Source: Polytrichum commune
Taxonomy: Eukaryota; Streptophyta; Polytrichopsida; Polytrichales; Polytrichaceae
Reading direction: 5' to 3'
Length of the DNA: 64,000 bases
NCBI GenBank assembly: GCA_950295325.1
Contig: OX485804.1
Span: 17,732,001 to 17,796,000 of the forward strand
Position 1 is the stretch's first letter; every line of letters starts with the position of its first letter. Made by a program: the position numbers and the translations under genes. A model generated the notes under the pieces. The model saw only the letters and a list, made by a program, of their open reading frames with translations, did no database searches and was not told the DNA's origin. Below are positions 11,544 through 23,446 of the stretch, in pieces.

Positions 11544-12240
11544 TTCACTCGTTGTCCCTTCTTAAATTTGATTGAAACCATTTTGAATTTATTTTTAGTA
11601 CTTCTCGTGGGATAGACGTTGGAGTTAGCTTCAATATGTAGGTGGATGAATCATGAGTGAGAGTAATGTGGGTAGCTAGAGGGATGAAAGACCCTCGACT
11701 TGAATGGTGGCATGAGATTGCCTTCCTTTTGAGAATGCCATTGGGGGAGAAAATGGTGGACATCTTGTCTTGTTCTAGGGAACGGCTTTGAGGATTCAAT
11801 CAAAGCCTCTTGTGTATGGATTGATTGGGGACACACGTATTCTTGGTATTATCCATTTAGTGTACACATTGTTGGATTGATTTTAGGTGAACTTGTTCGG
11901 AAGGCCTTCAACATGCTAGTGCTAATATTTATGTTGCTCCAAGATGATGCTCAATTATGGTGAAGTTATTGGTGGCCCATTCAACTGATGGATTTCCTAG
12001 CATTGGAGTGGTTGTGTCCACTCTTGTGGATGTGCTAGACTCCAAAACTTTGAGTTACTACTGTCATGGTCTAGCGTACAATTGTCGGTAAGCTGTCCAC
12101 ATTATATTGACATCCCTACTCCATTATAGGTGCCTACGATGATGACATTAAGCATTGAGTCGTGCCCATGCCTAATACTAGTTGAGCTTCAATAAAGACA
12201 CGATGCCATAGCTTTCTAGCATCTTGGGCATTTTTGCCAA
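11544..12240. other. Intergenic DNA, nothing recognised
   Basis: Overlapping short minus frames at 11545-11836 have no domain. No structured repeat is seen. Confidence 0.4.
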
Positions 12241-13050
12241 GGGGGCATTCACGGTTGAGGTACTACTTTTGGGACAAAGGACTTAAGGACTTAAGGACTA
12301 GTGGATTTCGGCGTTTATCATGATTTACTATTATTTGATCAATAAATGCTAAATAAATAAGTAGATAGTTCATAGGCTATATCAAGAAAGATATTATTTC
12401 TTATCAAATAATCACCAATAATAAAGAAATTCCGTATGAAATAAGTAGATAAGTCATAAAACTTGAAAAGGGGTCAAATGACTTGTTTGGGCCACATCAA
12501 TGGCATTTTTTGTTCTTTAGGTGTGCATTGGTGGTCAATTATTTCCTGTTTTGCATCTTGGTACCTTGGTATAAGTGTCATGTGTCCATTCATATAATTT
12601 TTTTTGTCCAATTCTAATACTAGACGTTCCTTTTAGGTGTGGCCGCAATTATATGTATTTTTGGCCATGTTTGGTGCCACATGTAAAGTTGGGCAATTGG
12701 TATTCAATACATTTTTGGTTCTGTTGGTACACACTTGAACGATGATTGTGAGGAAAAAAATTGGGATCGTTTCGATTAATTCTTGTTGTCCTATTCATTC
12801 CTTGATCCTAAGGTGAACAATTAAGACAACACTCCTAAATGTCCTTTAAGGAATCAAAATGATATCTTAGATGACCCTATTCCTTCTAAATTAACTTTGT
12901 CGGTGTACTCAATATGGAGTATGAATTGTAGGTATGATCCAAAATATGCTTCACAATACAAATCTAAGCATACCAAGCATGTGAAGTTATCTAAAAAAGT
13001 CCTTTTTCTGTTAGACACCCAAAAGTAGTACCCCAACCGTGAATGCCCCC
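12241..13050. mobile_element. Non-autonomous TIR element, 810 bp
   Basis: Terminal inverted repeats of about 33 bp: the left starts GGGGGCATTCACGGTTGAGG, and the right (about 13018-13050) is its reverse complement with one or two mismatches. The flanks carry CCAA on both sides (12237-12240 and 13051-13054), consistent with a short target duplication, although the C-run at the right end makes the exact border uncertain. The interior has no transposase frame. Confidence 0.65.
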
Positions 13051-13896
13051 CCAAATAATTGATTAAAGTGCAAAAGGAAGTCAAGTATTCCTAAAAGGAA
13101 TATTTTGAAATTGGGCAAATTCAAAATGTAATTCAAAACAAGTTAGACATTCATCCAAGTCATGTCTATAATTCATGAATGGTTTTCCTAATTTCATCTA
13201 TGATGGCTACGATTAACCTAAACACTTTCCTTAACCAATTCATGCAAATTCATGCTTGTTTTGTTTTTAAACCATGAGCGAGATTGATGCCGTGTGAAGA
13301 CACTGTTGAAGTTATTTGATGCTACTTTGTTGGATTCCAGTGCATGTCACTTGCATGATTGCAATTTCAGGCACTCTTTGAATGTTATTTCCTCTTTTTT
13401 TCGGGACACTCAATGAATTTCCCAAAAAATTAGGCACCTTCATGACTAATTATTTTCTGCCCAAGGTGCTAGAGGGCTACGGTATCCAAAATTAACTTTG
13501 AACTAAAACCGACTGTAAGGTAATTTACCACCACCTCACCCAACTCAACACACTAAATTCTTGCACAATCAAGTGTAATATTGGTTCACAAAATATTCAT
13601 CATGTTTCCATGTTGGTTTTGAGTCATATACCAATAGAATTTTGAACCCATCTAATTTTTGAATGTGGAATTCAAGAAAGACGTACTTTAGTGTGTTGCA
13701 ATTCTATGACAATTCTTGACAATAATCATTGTATTACAAAAAATAAGTGTTAATAGCATCTCAACATTTTATAGTATCAATTTTAACATCATCTATCTTA
13801 CGTACAAAAATCATACATATATGACAATGATTTGTATGTTGATTTTAAGGGATATCTACCTTACTCCCAGTTGCCTTCCTACTATAGAAAGAATAA
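13051..13896. other. Intergenic DNA, nothing recognised
   Basis: No gene supported. TAA at 13894-13896 is the left flank of the next element. Confidence 0.4.
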
Positions 13897-14264
13897 GGGC
13901 CGGTTTACACTACGGTGGAGAAGGCCTCCAGTCGGTTAAGAATGCTTGGCCAAGACATGGTTATATGAGGCAAATGGTGGATGTGCCGGAGAAGAATTAA
14001 AGGCAATAAAATATTTTTATTGAGTTGGGCTTCTCCTGAGGAGGAGTTTCTGAAACTCCTCCTCCGGAGAAGCCCAACTCCAAAAAGTGCCGCCATGTAG
14101 GCGGCCATGTCATTTTATCATCCATGAGAAAAGTTCACCACCGTTGTTTTCTTCACCTAGTGTAAACACCCACCGGTCAAGAGTTGCATTTTCGACCAAT
14201 CACAATTGAGAAACGCCCTTTTTCCATGACCGGTGGACTTCTCCACCGTAGTGTAAACCGGCCC
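13897..14264. mobile_element. Foldback MITE with nested hairpin
   Basis: The ends are near-perfect inverted repeats (GGGCCGGTTTACACTACGG on the left, its complement on the right). The left flank is TAA and the right flank TCA, one base off a 3-bp duplication. The centre (about 14022-14082) is itself a hairpin with about 29-bp arms that begin GAGTTGGGCTTCTCC. Ends of the same type (GGGCCGCTTCACACTATGG) occur on the elements at 49696 and 52761, pointing to a Tourist/PIF-Harbinger-like group. No transposase is present. Confidence 0.7.
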
Positions 14265-16390
14265 TCACACATGGCTTCACTTCCTATCTTAACATCATTT
14301 TGACCTGTGAAGAAATCATAGTCATTCTTTGAGGGACAATAAGAAGTGATATAAGGGCTCATACAATAGAGTCCACCTAACTATGAATGTAACAAAACTG
14401 TTTCAATTCACATGATATATTTGTACAATGTCAATTGTTGGTATGATTGTAAAATTGGAATTCATTGGGGGTTTAATGGGACACTCCACCGTTTATTTCA
14501 ACTGGTGTGTATTACTTTCACAGGTACTCAACACTAATTTCTTACAGAGAATGTGGCTTCTATAGTAAGCTTTTGTACGACATAAATTGTGTTGAGTTAT
14601 TAGAGATGAAAGTAAAGATGTTCTTACAGCTTAACCCCTAAGTGCCCAAGCCTTTCGGAATGCACTTTTCCTAAAAAATATGTGCATGGCTTTAATACAA
14701 TCCCCAATGGAGGAATTTGTCTTTTATCCAAAATCTAACCGTATAGATGTCTAAAGAACTTGTTTATTAGTATGCATACCAATTTTGAGACCGAGATTGC
14801 ATAAGAGTTGTGAGATTCAAACAAGAGAAATGTATACATTCTTTTTTTTGTATGCCGCCCCTCCCCACAATGTTGGTATGATTTGCTCATAAGTGTTTTT
14901 AGGAATTTGAGGTGACACGAACAACTCCAACATGTGAAAGAATACGAAAATGTGATTCCAAAGACCCTATGTATGCATATAGAGCTATCCCAATCATTTC
15001 GCAATCCTCCTTGCAATTCTTGAACTGCATTTTCTTTATTTTAACACTTGACGATTTGATATTGCAAATTACTTCACATTGGTAATTGTGAATACTAATA
15101 TTCGACGGTCAAAAATACGGATTTTTTTTACTCTTTCCACTACGACACTTTTCAAAAGAAATGAATAATGAGAACTCTTTGGATGTCAAAAACAAGTACA
15201 ATAGTCCAATTAGTTGAACCATTGAGGAAATAGTAAAGCACTTTCTCCACCCATTCCCTACATCACGGACATATATGCCTTTGCGACCCTCTCTAAAATC
15301 GAATATTTACTCTTTTTGGTCAAAAACGCCTCAATCCAAAAGTTGCCCTTCCATACTGCCCGGCAAAAAAATTTATGTGGTCAAAGGAATTTACCTGCCC
15401 ACACACAAACGAGCCGAAATTTTTGGTCAACCATATATGGTTGCTCGGGCACTTAGGGGTTAAGTGATCACTGTAGTTCCTTTCAATTCTCTTGAGTTTT
15501 CAAACTTAGAATTGTGTGTATATTTTGATGCATATACATCATAATTACCCCAAAGACAATTAGAAAATTGACTATAGAGAGAATCATTTCTCATTGATCA
15601 TGGGAGTCACTCTCTCAGCAAGTGTCAAGTTGCTCGCTCATCCTATGAAGATCACCACACATCAATCATTAATATTGGTTCAGTCCTTCATAAATTCACA
15701 AAGTGAAGATTCTTTTATTCTCTTCAAGTGATCAAATAGACCCTCTCAATTGTGGAAGCTATTGAACTTAAAATGATGTGACCTATATTTTGATGAGCAT
15801 GTGATGGCATTGCCTCCAAAATGCTTAGCAAGCAAATAATTGAGAGCATCATTTCTCAAGTGACCATTGGAATCACTCTTAGCAAGTGTTGAGCCGTTGG
15901 CTCATCCTATGAAGGTCACCAAGTTGCAATCACTAAGGTATGCGGATGATATTCAATTATTTTCTTTAATTGGCTCTTATATTTGATTAGTATGTGCTTC
16001 GGTGAGAATTAAGAAAAAAAAGACCATAAATACACATGTTTAAAAGAGATTAAGTTTGTCTTTAAATTTTATTAACTTTTCCACACTCACCAATGAACTC
16101 AATTGGAGGGGGGGGGGGGAACCACCTATGTGTAAATGTATTTAGTCAAGGAACGAATGGACATGCACTTCTGCTAAACTATAACTCAATCATGGGGTTT
16201 AGATCATCAATTCGTTTATTTGCTCCTTCTTCATCATGGATTTGTTAATACAACACAAACTTCGTTGTGTAAACCTAATTGCTAGAAGTTGAAGAACATG
16301 AACAACAAATCAAAATACACCACCGTACCTTATTGAAGGAGCCCCTCCATAAATCCACAAAGTCATGTATCAATATACCTAAGGGGGGGG
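14265..16390. other. Intergenic DNA, nothing recognised
   Basis: AT-rich. A short internal similarity exists between about 15560-15680 and 15840-15960 ('tctcagcaagtgtcaagttg' and 'cttagcaagtgttgagccgt' blocks followed by 'ggctcatcctatgaag'), suggesting an old tandem duplication. A poly-G run is at about 16109-16120. No gene is supported. Confidence 0.4.
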
Positions 16391-17300
16391 GGTGTCGCAA
16401 CCCTTGCTAGCCCCCTTAACAATCTTGCCAATTTTCATTTTTAGCAAAGGTTACGAGTGCTAACCCTTCGCATTCCGTTATACTAATGGTTAGTTCCTCC
16501 TACCCCAAACCTTACAGTTCATAAGAGGGGAACCGACTCTCCTACTTTGCTTTCGGGACTCACCCCTTAATCGGTAACCAATTCTTAGATGTGTACTTCT
16601 ATTCATGGAAGTCCAATCTTATGTTGATTATTGCATTGCCGGAGCAACACTACAACAACCCGAACCATACTAGGCAACTATGCCCTCACATTGGGCCAAA
16701 GCCCATGAAGGCCGTGCCGTTCGGCCTCGGGTGGGTGAGGCCACACCACCTTACCCATATGAGCCTCTAGGCCGGGCCCCTATCCCACTGTCAAGAAACC
16801 TTTTGTCTCTCTACCAAGAGTTGGGGCCAAATAGACATTTTCCCTTAGCCGCTAGGGCTAGAAGCCCCCAACAGCTTCAGAACACCATAACTTCCTTATA
16901 TGATGTTTGTTGCTAATTAGCAACCATTCTACCTTCATTTATGCTTCACGTAGATGCCGATGGACTCCTCACTTGCCTCATTTGGGCAAGTATTGAGGAA
17001 GTTATGCCTGCTCAAACCTTGGTAGTCCCAGGAGCCACTCCCAAGGCGTTGTCCCGGAACAACGCCCACTCAAATTGCCATAACTCCTAGCTCACACCTC
17101 CGATTAAGGTGTTCTTGAGCATTCTAGAATCTACACGCCATAAGCTACGCATAGCTCACGGCCTTACCACAGCCTTACCCTCTTGCCTCCTAGTCTCCAT
17201 GGGTGGGAGGCGTTCCCAACGCCCAGGGCCCTCACCCACACAAAGATCACTTGGGCCCCTTGTGCCCATGGTGTTTTGGGCACTCCTCATGGAGAGGTGC
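16391..17300 (+). repeat. LTR-like repeat R1, longest copy
   Basis: Begins TGTCGCAACCCTTGCTAG just after a G-run and extends about 0.9 kb. It matches the minus copy at 3575-4165 and, in two pieces, 22653-23015 plus 33107-33600. The TG start and lack of coding capacity suggest an LTR, probably solo. The plus frames at 16680-16916 and 17109-17374 are chance frames in the repeat. Confidence 0.6.
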
Positions 17301-17511
17301 GTGACAAGGGTGGGGGGGGGGGGGTAGGCAATCCATTGTTGGAAAATTTATTTATTTCCAAAATTCCATTTTGACAAATGGAATTTTTTTCCCATATTCT
17401 CACTTTTCTTTTACAAACAACAATGATTGTTTTATAGCAACAATTTCAACAAAATTTCTATGAACCTCCAAATAATAAAATGAACCCCAAAACCATCATG
17501 ATACTATGAAA
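17301..17511. other. Intergenic DNA with G-run
   Basis: Contains a poly-G stretch at about 17311-17324 and otherwise nothing recognised. Confidence 0.35.
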
Positions 17512-17606
17512 TTGGTTGGGGCGAACCAACCCGTACATTGGTTCCTTGAAGGCAAGGGTTTAGGCATCCAACAAGGAACGAGTGTATGGGTTGGTTCGCC
17601 CAAATC
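17512..17606. other. Long hairpin, about 95 bp
   Basis: Two arms of about 30 bp (left with GGGCGAACCAACCCGTACA, right its imperfect complement with CAAGGAACGAGTGTATGGGT) flank a loop of about 30 bases. The size and pairing fit either a small foldback element or a small-RNA precursor. It lies about 0.85 kb upstream of the KCS start. The sequence alone cannot separate the two possibilities. Confidence 0.5.
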
Positions 17607-18440
17607 TATGAAGTTTCTCTTCAGTTGTGATTTATTGCCATATTTTGACGAAAATGGGTGAATAAAAGGGAAGGGGGGCAGTCGCCATAATATGGCGCAG
17701 GCAGCGAGGGCCATGATGGCCACCCGATCTCAAGACATCGGCCCATGCTCGCCTCATGTGACAAGGCTGTCACTCTCCCTCCCTCCACTCTTCGTCGTCG
17801 TCGGCACTCATCGCCTGACGATAGGTCACCTCAGCCATGAAGAGTGCAAGAACTAAGTCCGCCTCTGTCATAAGTGTACCCAAAAGTACCTTGGTGTGGC
17901 CAAAACCTATAACTATTTACTGCCATCAGGTGATAAAGGTCATATATAAGCACTCGGCTATGTCTCCCTCGAGCATCTCAAGTCCTCAACTGACTTCGCT
18001 TCCAGGATGCAATATTCCCTCCTCTACCTAGTCCCGGCCATGGCGACATGCAGTCTAGCTTCAGGAAACATATAAGTAACTGATGGAGGTCTACTCCTGT
18101 CTTGCGTCTTTTTCCAGGATTCAGGCAAGGGCATTGCAAGCTGAAACTAGTTGGAGCCTCGAGTCCTACAGCTAGGGATCAGCTTATGTATACAGCTATG
18201 GCACAGGTCTACAAACTCATCACTGTCTGCATGCCATTAGCTAGGATTGAGCAATCTTAGTCGGCCAGCCTGCTGGAAGGGATCACCAGCTCCTCGGTCC
18301 TGGACATGTATAGGACCCGGTAGTAGGTCGGAGATCGGTCTGCATGCAAGCATCGATAGTCAGAATTGAGGAGCCAGCGACCATATATATTCATCACTTG
18401 TGAAATTACTTCGAGTTGCTGCTTGAGTGCATCTACTAGT
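17607..18440 (+). promoter_or_regulatory. Probable upstream region and 5' leader of KCS
   Basis: Two TATA-like boxes lie upstream of the KCS ATG: CATATATAAGC at about 17940 and ACCATATATATTC at about 18380. The second is only about 60 bp from the ATG, the first about 500 bp. Composition becomes GC-richer toward the gene. The transcription start cannot be fixed from sequence. Confidence 0.3.
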
Positions 18441-20006
18441 ATGGTTAGTGGGGTGGCAAAAGCCGAGTCGGGTAACGTACCCGGTAGCGGCGGCGGCTTT
18501 CTGCAGTCGGTCGTCAACCCCAAGACGATGAAAATGGGTTATTATTACCTTGTGACATACGGGCTCAAGGTGATAGTGTTAGTGTCCCTGTCGTGGGCAG
18601 CATTGGCCGTCGCCGGCCGGATGCGGGACCCGGAGCAGATGGGTTATTATTCGCAGCTATGGGCGAGCCGACCGGAATTTGATTCGGCGGTGGTGAGGGT
18701 GATGGTCGCTTGCACAGCGATCGTCGTGGTGGCACTCACTCTGCACGCGGTCGCGATGGGGGGCCCGACTTATCTCGTGGACTACGCATGTTACCTTCCG
18801 CCGAAGCACCTGGAGGTGCCCCGCAAGAAGTTCCTGGAGCGGAGCCGTGCGTCGGGGTACTTCGACGAGACGAGCATGGACTTCCAGGAGAAGATTCTGA
18901 GCCGGTCGGGGCTGAGCGAGCGCACGTGCCTCCCGGCGGGGTTGCACGCGCACCCGCAGCAGCTCGACATGCAGGCCGCACGCAAGGAGGCCGAGGACGT
19001 CATGTTCGCGTGCCTTGATGAGCTGTTCGAGAAGACGCGGGTAAAGCCGCGGGACGTCGGCATCCTCGTCGCCAACTGCGGGATGTTCTGCCCGACGCCC
19101 TCGGTGTCGGCGATGATCGTGAACAAGTACAAGATGCGGTCGGACACCCGCACGTTCAACCTGGGCGGTATGGGATGCGCAGCATCAATCATCGCCGTTG
19201 ACCTCGTGCGAGACCTCCTGCGCTTACACCCAAACTCGTATGCGATTTTGTACAGCAGCGAGAACATCACGCAGAACTGGTACTTGGGAAACCGACGGTC
19301 GATGTTGATTCCGAACTGCCTATTTCGCGTCGGCGGCGCGGCCGTCCTCCTCTCCAACAAATGGAGCGAGCAGTGGCGGTCGAAATACAAGCTGAGCACG
19401 ATCGTGCGCACACATAAAGGCGCGGATGACAAGAGCCACCTGTGCGTGATCCAGCGCGAAGATGAGCAAGGGAAGAAGGGTGTCGTCCTGTCGAAGGATA
19501 TCATGGACATCGCCGGGAAAGCCTTGACGACCAACATGACGACACTCGCCCCGCGGGTGCTGCCTGCGTCCGAGCTGATCCTCTACTTTGCCAACCTCGT
19601 GGGGCGAAAGGTGCTCCACATGAAGACGCTCAAAGCCTACGTCCCGGACTTCAAGCTCGCCTTCGAGCATTTCTGCATCCATTCGGGCGGCCGCGCTGTC
19701 GTCGACGCGTTGCAAACCAATTTGCAGCTCACTGACCAGGACTGCGAGGCCTCGCGCATGACTCTCTACAGGTTCGGCAATGTCTCCTCGGCGTCCATCT
19801 GGTACGAGCTTGCGTACATTGAGGCCAAAGGGCGGGTGCGAAGGGGCGACAGGGTGTGGCAAATCGCCTTTGGCAGTGGCTTCAAGTGCAACAGCGCGGT
19901 TTGGCACTCTCTTAGAACCATCAAACCACCACCAGCGAAATACTCGCCTTGGACTGACTGCCTGGACGAGCTCGTGGGTATACCCGAATTGAAGAAAATG
20001 CTCTAA
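18441..20006 (+). CDS. 3-ketoacyl-CoA synthase (KCS), very-long-chain fatty acid elongation
   Basis: A single uninterrupted frame of 521 residues, close to the family's usual length. KCS condenses malonyl-CoA with an acyl-CoA in the endoplasmic reticulum, the first step of each fatty-acid elongation cycle feeding cuticular waxes, suberin and sphingolipids. Two hydrophobic N-terminal segments (about residues 36-55 and 80-100) fit the membrane anchors of the family. The catalytic Cys is C246 in GMGCAAS, His is H414 in FCIHSGGR and Asn is N447 in RFGNVSS; the 168- and 201-residue spacings equal those of Arabidopsis FAE1 (C223, H391, N424). I chose ATG 18441; the frame is open for another 25 codons upstream but without an ATG. 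The gene is strongly GC-rich against AT-rich flanks and has no introns, as is common for KCS. Which KCS paralogue it is cannot be told from this view. Confidence 0.95.
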   Translation: MVSGVAKAESGNVPGSGGGFLQSVVNPKTMKMGYYYLVTYGLKVIVLVSLSWAALAVAGRMRDPEQMGYYSQLWASRPEFDSAVVRVMVACTAIVVVALTLHAVAMGGPTYLVDYACYLPPKHLEVPRKKFLERSRASGYFDETSMDFQEKILSRSGLSERTCLPAGLHAHPQQLDMQAARKEAEDVMFACLDELFEKTRVKPRDVGILVANCGMFCPTPSVSAMIVNKYKMRSDTRTFNLGGMGCAASIIAVDLVRDLLRLHPNSYAILYSSENITQNWYLGNRRSMLIPNCLFRVGGAAVLLSNKWSEQWRSKYKLSTIVRTHKGADDKSHLCVIQREDEQGKKGVVLSKDIMDIAGKALTTNMTTLAPRVLPASELILYFANLVGRKVLHMKTLKAYVPDFKLAFEHFCIHSGGRAVVDALQTNLQLTDQDCEASRMTLYRFGNVSSASIWYELAYIEAKGRVRRGDRVWQIAFGSGFKCNSAVWHSLRTIKPPPAKYSPWTDCLDELVGIPELKKML

Positions 20007-22652
20007 TTTGATGCAACATCTCATGGTAGCTGGAGTCCTCCATTTAGATGAGATTCAGTGCAAGTTTAATTTGCTTAATTCTAGTGTCTCATTGTTCTTC
20101 ATCAGATTGAATATTGCATAACTAATTAAGTTGCATGCATGACATAAAAATAATGTAGCATCATGATAGTTCACAACAACAGATCAGAGAGAGGTCTTGA
20201 GGTTCTGTAAAGTTATATTTTATCTGAATGGAGGAAAATAATTCTCTTCAAGCGAGAGAACTTGGCCCAATGTTATATCGCAGAACACGCCACGCGCCTC
20301 CTCAAATATTCTATCAACTGCATAGTGTCACATTAATGGCATCCAGCCCAATCTGTCGTGTTATAATCATACCAGAACTCATATGCTAATCCTATTCACA
20401 AGAAGTAAACGTAAATTTTCATCGACATCGCAATCTAAGGTATTTAAACAAATCTATTTTTGTGTCAAGTGTTATTTGTGCAAGAAAATAATCAAGAAAT
20501 CAAATTGTTACGGGCTGGCTCCCTTCTCAGTGATAAAATATGGAACTTTGGGCAATGTACTACACAAGGAATCATCATGTGACAAAGTGGACGAAGCTGG
20601 AAAATAGATATATTACCTTTCTGATATCATTCACAACTAGGATGAACACCGAGATTCAAAAATTTCAAGAATTTGACAACCTTGTAAAAATGTCACGGCG
20701 CTCTCTCTTCCTCTGCCCGTATATAAGTGCTTGCTGATTTAGGCACATGGCCACAAGTTTTCTGCTTGTGCAATAAACAGGAAGACTTGCAGAGTTCAAA
20801 AGACGACCACAACAAAACTACTACTACAAGAAGAAGTTGTGGCCGGAAGATTCTACAAATGTCTAACCTTATTCAGTTTTGAACAACGAGTCCCTTTTCA
20901 GGCTTCAGACAACAAGTTGATTGAAGAATTATCTGCACATAATGGCACCTTCTAACAAGACTGAGAGGACAGTTGATTACATAGCACTTGGTAGCGTGTG
21001 AGCATATTTGATGAGTCCAATATTTCTTACATAGTACAGTGTCTATCACATTCAAATCACGGTGTGCAGAACATGGTTGAGATCATTAAAAGACAACCCT
21101 CTACATGCCAAATGTTCAGTATGTGCTCCAGTTCTAGGAGTACTTTTAGGTTCGACAATTTTAAGTTCAACAAATTTATTTCTCTATTTATTTTGGGACA
21201 CAACAGACTGCTGCAAGGACTGACATTACCCCGACAAGTTATAACAAAGACAACGCCCATATACGTTGTTTTTTTTGCAAGAATTTCTAGCCCTAGGCTC
21301 TCATCGAGACAATTGACGGTTTGACAACTTCCAACACAACTTTTGTCAAAACGAAGAGAGAAATCAAAAAGGTATGAAGTACAATCACCTCAGCTAACAG
21401 TGAAGATACTTACTCTTTGCACATTTACGCACTTGTGGGTGAAAAACGGCGAGCCTTCATCAGCTGATATAAATCCACTTGTTTCTCTCAAAATATTCTT
21501 AAAGAAACTGATCTAACGTGGTTGGGGTAGAACTTGTTCCTTGTCACTTCACCACCAAAGTACACAAATTTCCTTGATCTCTTTGCTCTTTGCCTTCCAA
21601 TAATTGCAACTCCTCCTACTTGCCTTCACTCCTCTCTTAATTTTCGTGAAATCAATTGGGTGCTCAATTTGGAGGTAGTATGGATGCAGATCCATCCTAA
21701 GGATTGTCAGCAACAAGCGTCCTTCCATAACTCATTGTGCTTCCACTGTTGATTTGGCCCCATCATGTTGTTCAGGTTGCGGATGGCGGCCAAATGGCAA
21801 AGGATGCATCACAATAACGTCAGGATTTTGGACTGGTTTATTGTGTCATTTTGCATGTGTTATAAATCACACACTACAATACTCATTGTATGTTCAGGGT
21901 AGTAAATTTTTTAACATTGCATTAGGGTAGCGTTCTTTAGTCTCTAGTAGAAACAACCTAAATAAGTACAAAAGAGTCCATGTTAATTTGCTCCAAAACA
22001 TGACTTTGCAGTTTGTTGTGTACCTTTGATCAACTTGTTTATGATTTGTGTGGTGTCAATTGTTTCATTTTCCCCTTCTAATTTACTAATTGATATTGCC
22101 TCCTAGTGGCATATGCTTTTGTTGAGAAAATCTAAGCAGAACTCATTGCTTGGAATAATACAATTCATCTTCAAGAGGAAGAGTACCGGTATTAATACCA
22201 GTATTAATACCAGTAGAGTTTTACCTAACCTCAGAGGTAACCCTCATGTTAAAATGGTTTTGTCCTTATCAAGACTCCCAGGTAAGTTGACACCTGTGCA
22301 TAAACGTTTCAACACCCCCTCTTGCACACTTAGCCCTTTTGTTTTTAGAGGCAAGGCATGACAATGGATTTGAAGTTGAAAAAGTTGTCATTGGTAACTC
22401 TACTATCTATTGGTCCAAAGTGGATTCCAAAAAGAACGTTGGTGAGTTCAGTACCGATGGTGAGTGTTTGATGGATAGTTGAGAGTCCTCTTGTTGTTGG
22501 TGTGGGACGTGCTGGTGATATTCAAGTTGAGAATCGCGTCGTTGATTAATGTGATGAAGTGCTTCGTATTTTAGAAAGTCGAGCAAGCTTTGAGTGGGCT
22601 TTCAAGAAGCATGGTCAATGAGGGAGCGATATTATTGCCCACTTTGTCGCAA
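20007..22652. other. Intergenic DNA downstream of KCS
   Basis: Presumed KCS 3' UTR at the start, then AT-rich DNA with short frames (20383-20607, 20998-21324, 21534-21752, 22113-22361). None has a domain. A small tandem repeat of 'ggtattaatacca' type lies at about 22187-22215. Confidence 0.4.
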
Positions 22653-23015
22653 CCTTTGCTAGTTTTTCTTAACTTATCTTGACCAGATACCAACTCTAGC
22701 AAGTGTCACAAGTGCTAACCTGTACATCCCATGCCCATGTATGGTTAGTTCCCCATACCATGAACCTCCAAGCTCATGGCTTGGTCACCAAACCCTCCTA
22801 CACATACATTTGGGACTCTCCCCTTAGTAGGTAGCCAATGGTTAAATATAGACTTTCATTCATAGAAGTTCATTCTTGAGTTGATCATTATGTTACCAAA
22901 GCAATACTACAACAACCCGAAGTACAGTTGCCAAGTATGTTCCGAGTGGGGTCGGTCGGCAAAGCCGCCTCACTCATATAGGCCTCTAGGACTTTTCACA
23001 AGGCCATACCCCACT
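22653..23015 (+). repeat. LTR-like repeat R1, 5' half of a copy split by insertion
   Basis: Starts TGTCGCAACCTTTGCTAG and matches 16391-16795, ending in ...CATACCCCACT at the left edge of the retrotransposon. The homologous continuation (compare 16796 onward) resumes at 33107-33110 with CACT. This shows that everything from 23016 to 33106 was inserted into this R1 copy. Confidence 0.7.
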
Positions 23016-23446
23016 TGTCACGTGAGGTGACATCGGGGGCTAAGTCACGTCAATTTAGGAGTAAATGGACTCCACTAGGAGTCCATGTGTGTTGGGATGA
23101 GTAACGGACTCCATTGGGAGTCCTAGTTAGTTGTTCATCCACTCCATGGATGAACTCCACACAGGATTGGGGTTGTATAGAGAGGAAGGCCTCTTGACTT
23201 GCCATTGTTGTCAAGTCAAGTCTTGTGAGTGTGTTTTGAGAGAGAGAGAGCTTGTTGTTGCTTTCTCATGGCTATGGTGTAGTAGATTATGAGTAAAGCC
23301 TTTGCATTCTTTCTCCACCACTTGCACTCTTGGATTCTCCCTTCGTGGAGTGAGAGATAGCTTGACTCTTGTGTGTGAATTTTAGAGTTTCTTAAGCTTT
23401 GTAAGGAGACATTTTAGTTTCTTAAGCTTGGAGAGAGAAACCCTCA
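23016..23446 (+). repeat. 5' LTR of the methyltransferase retrotransposon
   Basis: 431 bp, starting TGTCACGTGAGG and ending ...AAACCCTCA. It matches 32213-32643 base for base as far as I can follow it by eye. A TATA-like GTATAGAGAGG lies at about 23174. The common sequence ends at CCCTCAT, after which this copy continues ACTTGACAAC and the other CTTGAAGAGG. An alternative LTR end at 23455 (TTGACA) would give TGTCA/TGACA termini. Confidence 0.85.

Noticed and set aside
18657-20024. Long antisense and alternative frames over KCS (up to 248 codons)
   Set aside because: Shadows of the GC-rich KCS coding sequence; no domain and no own start context.
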